Origin: Medicago truncatula
Taxonomy: Eukaryota; Streptophyta; Magnoliopsida; Fabales; Fabaceae
DNA length: 64,000 nucleotides
Reading direction: 5' to 3'
Assembly (NCBI RefSeq): GCF_003473485.1
Contig: NC_053042.1
Coordinates: 384,501 to 448,500, forward strand
The translations under genes and the position numbers were made by a program. This document shows, piece by piece, positions 60,295 through 64,000 of this stretch. The first letter of the stretch is position 1, and each line of letters opens with the position of its first letter. The notes below the pieces were generated by a model. It had not been told where the DNA came from. It did not search any database and saw nothing but the letters and a program-made list of their open reading frames with translations.

Positions 60295-61779
60295 CTTGAA
60301 AATTACATAACCCATGAACTGCAATAAGTGATTAAAGGCCGGTTATTTACCTGCATTGTGATTCCTCATTTTCACGCAGGCCTGAAAATTTAAGGCACTA
60401 AAATATATAATTTTGATAAAATTGTACAGTCCATCTCCAAGGATTAATGCAATGGAAATAAAAACCTGCATCATGAAAATAAAGGAAAGTTAAGGCTTAA
60501 AATGGAAGAAAAAAACACACACTCAAATCAAAGTAGTACTAATAGTGTGTCCTTCAATTTTTGTTCAATCAAATACCTTATAACCATTAAGACTCTTCAT
60601 GCTACTCTCTGGTAAACTTTCAGGGAACCAATTTCCTTTTAGTACTCTGATCAACGGCCACATAATGCCCCATGAAACCACAGCACCAAAAAGCAACGAT
60701 AAATTGACAAGGTGAGAACAGATCATTCCTGCTCCAACATATGTCATGCTGAAATCAAAGTAAAATCTGCAAAAAAATATCAAACATTCTTGTCAGATTC
60801 ATAAAACATAAAAGAGAGTTAAAGCAATTGAAGTTAAAGGACCGGTTCAAACTCAGGCTACAGAGAAAATACTAACATTACAACTCATATACTAACATTT
60901 ACTTATTAAAAAAAGAGAGAAATGGAATCAAAGCGCACACGTGTTTTTCCACGCTTTCAACCCGAAAGTAGGAAACTGAGCAAATTCGCATTGGCCATCA
61001 CCCGCATAGAACCATTGGAAGAAAGACCAAAGCAAACTGAATGAGAAGAATTGCATGAAACCCTTAACCTGCTTCCTGTGAAAGATGCCAAATTAGTTTT
61101 ATATGTTTTCATCTTGAAATAACAAATAGAGTTCAAATAACATAAACATAATTGGTTTCATAATCATACTTGGCCATGACATTTCCTTTAGGAGTATGGA
61201 ATCCATTAATAAGAACACCTGTAGCAGTTCCACTTGGATAAGGTAATTTAGAGTCTATTATCATCATCTGTTAAATAACATAGCAAACAATATTCCAGTT
61301 AGTCTAAACCCAATTCATCTTAAACTGAATATTGTTTGCTACTTGAATATTCAAGTTAGTTCCACTGAATAATGTAGTGATTGTAGGAAATTTTGACTGT
61401 AATTTTGTCAATCGTAGACTGCAAAAATTAGCTGTTTGCTCAAAATCGTAAAGTAATTGTAATTTGACCGCACAAAATCCAGATTCATTCATAACCAATA
61501 CCTTTCTAAAGGGTATTAATGCTGTCAGCCCAACAAAGTAAGTAACAAAGAGAAAGCCAGTCATCCAGCTAATTCCAGGCTCCTTGGTGTCAGGAGTATT
61601 CCCCGGTGTACTAGCCCCCCCAACTCGCTCATATGTCGCCCTATTCAATCCCAAAAGGTAAGATCCAAAACCACCTATAAATAAACAAGTAAAATTTAGA
61701 AAATAAGGGAAATGTTCCACTTGCAGTTCTTATTTATACAAACAAAATAGAAATTAAATAATGACTTTTAAGCAAGTTG

Positions 61780-61945
61780 TTTGACTCAAGTGGTTAATTA
61801 ATGAGCTTCACTAAAGGTTTAATTTCTCGGGAGTAACCAAGGTCGAACCCTGGACTAATCCTGACAAGAGTTTACTTATCTCCTGACCGAACTCCGGATT
61901 ACCAGGGATCCATTCCCCTAGGAACTGGAGGATTAAAAGCAATCT
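61780..61945 (+). mobile_element. SINE-like repeat in intron 1 of the second YSL gene
   Basis: tgactcaagtggttaatt (A-box-like) and ccaaggtcgaaccctgg (B-box-like) lie about 50 bases apart, followed by a tail with ccgaactccggattaccagg. It is the fuller of the two YSL intron copies (the other is at 54700-54855). Confidence 0.5.
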
Positions 61946-62518
61946 TCTTTTAGAAAATAATTCATTTTAAACTGTAAACAAAGACATTGAATAGAAAATA
62001 AAACAAAAACTCACCTCAAAAAGATGCACTGTAACATGCAACAGCACAAGTCTGAATTATGGTATTTTCCTGTCTAGTGAAAGGTGTTGAAGCAATATTT
62101 GCTTTCTCAAGAATCTTAGTCCAAAGTTTGATGAACACAAAGCCAAGAAGTGCTACTGAAACATTGAGATTAGGGACTAGACCAGTTGTGAGGTTCAGCT
62201 TCATCACAATCACACTATAAACTATGCCAATAAGGATGCTTGCTATTAGTCCTCTAATTGTGATCTGTTTCATCCATGGTGCTACTCTACTTGCATCTTC
62301 TAACTCATCTCCAACCTTTTCTATGTCATCTCTCTCCAAAATTTCAATCTCTTTAAGTTCTTGCTCATCATTGCTTACACTGCCCATTGGAATTATCAAA
62401 TCCTTCAAAGAAAAGAGATTAAATATTATTAGTCCTCCAAACATATCAGAATCAATTCTACCCAATTGGATGAGTATATCTAGATGACACGATGTATTTA
62501 CATGCGTAGATGATGTAC

Positions 62519-63480
62519 TGTTGTCACGACCCAATTTCAGGCCATGACCGGCGCACAGGCTAACACTAACTCATGATATATTTAGCCTGACAAGCCTAAT
62601 AAACTATAACACTTGCACGTTTCTAAAATACTGAAATTTTGGTAATGACTCACAAAATTTCAGGACATTTCAAAATACAAGTTTATTATCACAAAGTATA
62701 TAAAATCTATCTCATTATTTATATATAGACTTTAAAGAAAAGAACATTCATTATCTCAATAGTTACATCATAAGTAAATCACAAAATTGGTCAAGATAGA
62801 GGTCTACCGCAAGGCATAGATGTTTTTGGTAGACATGAAAACTCTATGAGATTAATCATTTGCAATCTGTGAAAAGAAATGAAACCAAAGAAATGGTGAG
62901 TCACAATAATTCAATGAGAGCATGACAAACAAAGTGGACATAATGGATAGGTGAAAATTTCACCGGTCTTTACCCAAACAATTTTTAAACTAAAAATTTC
63001 ATCATTTGGAAACTCATTCATGCCCAAAAAAAATACTTGCAATATCCACGTCAATACTATTCGACAAAAACTCATACTATTCGACAAAAACCCTTAGCAT
63101 GAACCAATGATTAGTCATATATAAAGTTCTACAACCACATGTTCAAATGAATAAATAAAAACAACCATTTCAACATGACTAAGATCAATTATCTCTTTTC
63201 ACTATTTGTACATAAACCACATTATCTCTTCGTTGTGGTGAACGGAGATTACCACATTATCTCTTCGTTGTGGCGAACGGAGATTAACCACATTATCTCT
63301 TCGTTGTGGCAAACGGAGATTACCACATTATCTCTTCGTTGTGGCGAACGGACGGAGATTAACCACATTATCTCTTCGTTGTGGCGAACGGAGATTACCA
63401 CTAATCTAGGATTTCAAGTTCAGTCCGTGGATGATTTGAAAACTGAGCTTTGAATTGATGTAACACTAGTCTAGAAACAC
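62519..63480. mobile_element. LTR-retrotransposon-like DNA with a tandem array
   Basis: The phrase tgttgtcacgacccaatttc with aggccatgaccggcgcac looks like the start of a plant LTR. The sequence is non-coding apart from a spurious frame through the tandem array. The other LTR and the internal domains are not in the window. Confidence 0.4.
63216..63400 (+). repeat. Five-copy tandem repeat of about 36 bp
   Basis: The unit accacattatctcttcgttg, then tggcgaacggagatta, is repeated five times with few changes; one unit has a 4-base duplication (acgg) and units alternate between one and two A residues at the joint. Copies touch without spacers. Confidence 0.9.
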
Positions 63481-64000
63481 TTTAAAGATATAGGTGATAC
63501 TCATAAGTGTGATCATATAGTACGCATATACAAAATGAACTGAATTTTGTATTACTAATTTTAATCGGTCCGATATTATTTAAATGTGATTTCCCTATTC
63601 GAATAGTAAAAACAACATGTATTAGCCTAGTGACTGAGCTGAACTGAAATAATATTTAAACCATAATCTGCTCAATGGAGTTCAACACCTGAAACAATTC
63701 CATTTGACCATTATATCTAAGCGCAGCCATCAATAATATCCTTATATCTAAGTTAAATTGGATCTTAATGAAATATGTTCATTCTTAGATCAACTTCATG
63801 TTATGTTGATAACAAATAATGAGCACCTTGATTTGAAGAAGAGAACAACATGTTATGTTCATTCTAAGAATATCAATAATGAGAATATGATGTGTGTATC
63901 TTGGTGCATAATAATTTTTTATGCATGCTCTTCTTTTAAAGTCTGGTGTCTTATGCAATAACTTGCTATCTCTGATCATTTTATATTTCAAATGGATGAC
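63481..64000. other. Right edge of the window, nothing recognised
   Basis: AT-rich DNA; overlapping short ORFs on both strands (63758-63991) have no recognisable content. Confidence 0.4.

Larger units (their letters stand above)
59008..62387 (-). pseudogene. YSL-type transporter, second copy, with a nonsense codon in exon 1
   Basis: Seven exons match the intact copy base for base in length: 62015-62387, 61502-61674, 61170-61267, 60941-61075, 60577-60766, 60351-60465 and 59008-59945. All junctions keep phase and six exons are open. In exon 1, CYSASF is followed by TGA (62016-62018) where the first copy has GGA, so the product would stop after about 123 residues, with only the first membrane segments. 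Exon 4 also has GGA to GAA (CGF to CEF). The acceptor of exon 7 is the AG at 59947-59946 (tagag|GTTC), four bases past the more obvious tag. It is therefore either a very young pseudogene, a truncated allele, or an assembly/sequencing error. The ATG used (62387) is the one shared with the first copy. Confidence 0.85.

Noticed and set aside
62016-62018. TGA in the second YSL gene read as selenocysteine or programmed readthrough
   Set aside because: Land plants lack the selenocysteine machinery, the paralog has Gly here, and no readthrough context or structure was seen.
63216-63400. Regular direct repeats that could suggest a CRISPR array
   Set aside because: Units are contiguous without unique spacers, and the DNA is a plant nuclear genome. 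It is a tandem repeat.

Overview
The window is nuclear DNA of a eudicot plant, most likely a papilionoid legume of the Medicago/Trifolium type. It is AT-rich, its genes are split by GT-AG introns, and it is densely filled with MITEs, LINE, SINE and TRIM remnants. The genes are ordinary plant genes: an FAM135-type esterase, F-box/FBA proteins, a plastid DUF760 protein, a mitochondrial-type L28 ribosomal protein and YSL metal transporters. The species call is inference from protein and repeat character; no database was searched. Exon limits were set by hand from splice signals, reading phase and remembered family sequence.

Layout. (1) 1-10.5 kb, + strand: the last 13 recognisable coding exons of an FAM135-like putative serine esterase; its 5' end lies left of the window. 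(2) 11-27 kb: three copies of one F-box gene in the same orientation. The first is a pseudogene with three lesions and a tandemly amplified promoter, the second is an intact 410-codon gene, and the third is a stub with its centre deleted. Between them lie a hAT-like element with a nested foldback, a Mutator-like foldback MITE with a 9-bp target duplication, a TRIM-like element, tiny LINE tails, an L1 remnant and a Ty3/gypsy pol fossil interrupted by a foldback. (3) 28-33 kb, - strand: an RTE-type LINE fossil, then a six-exon gene for an uncharacterised, probably nuclear protein. (4) 35-42 kb: an RPA1-like pseudogene, foldback repeats and an L1 LINE fossil. (5) 42-51 kb, + strand: a two-exon L28-type mitochondrial ribosomal protein gene, a tRNA-Lys(UUU) gene on the - strand, and a nine-exon DUF760/UV-B-induced-type chloroplast protein gene. 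(6) 51-62.5 kb, - strand: two tandem YSL (OPT family) transporter genes with identical seven-exon structure. The first is open throughout (about 676 codons). The second carries one nonsense codon at the end of exon 1. (7) 62.5-64 kb: repeat DNA with a five-copy 36-bp tandem array.

The genes do not form one pathway. The functional themes are metal-nicotianamine transport (YSL pair), organelle proteins (L28, DUF760) and ubiquitin-ligase adaptors (F-box cluster). I found no new multi-gene system. The most informative material is evolutionary: two tandem duplications caught at different stages of decay, with insertions present in one paralog and absent from the other, and a promoter array that carries four TATA-like motifs in front of a dead F-box copy.
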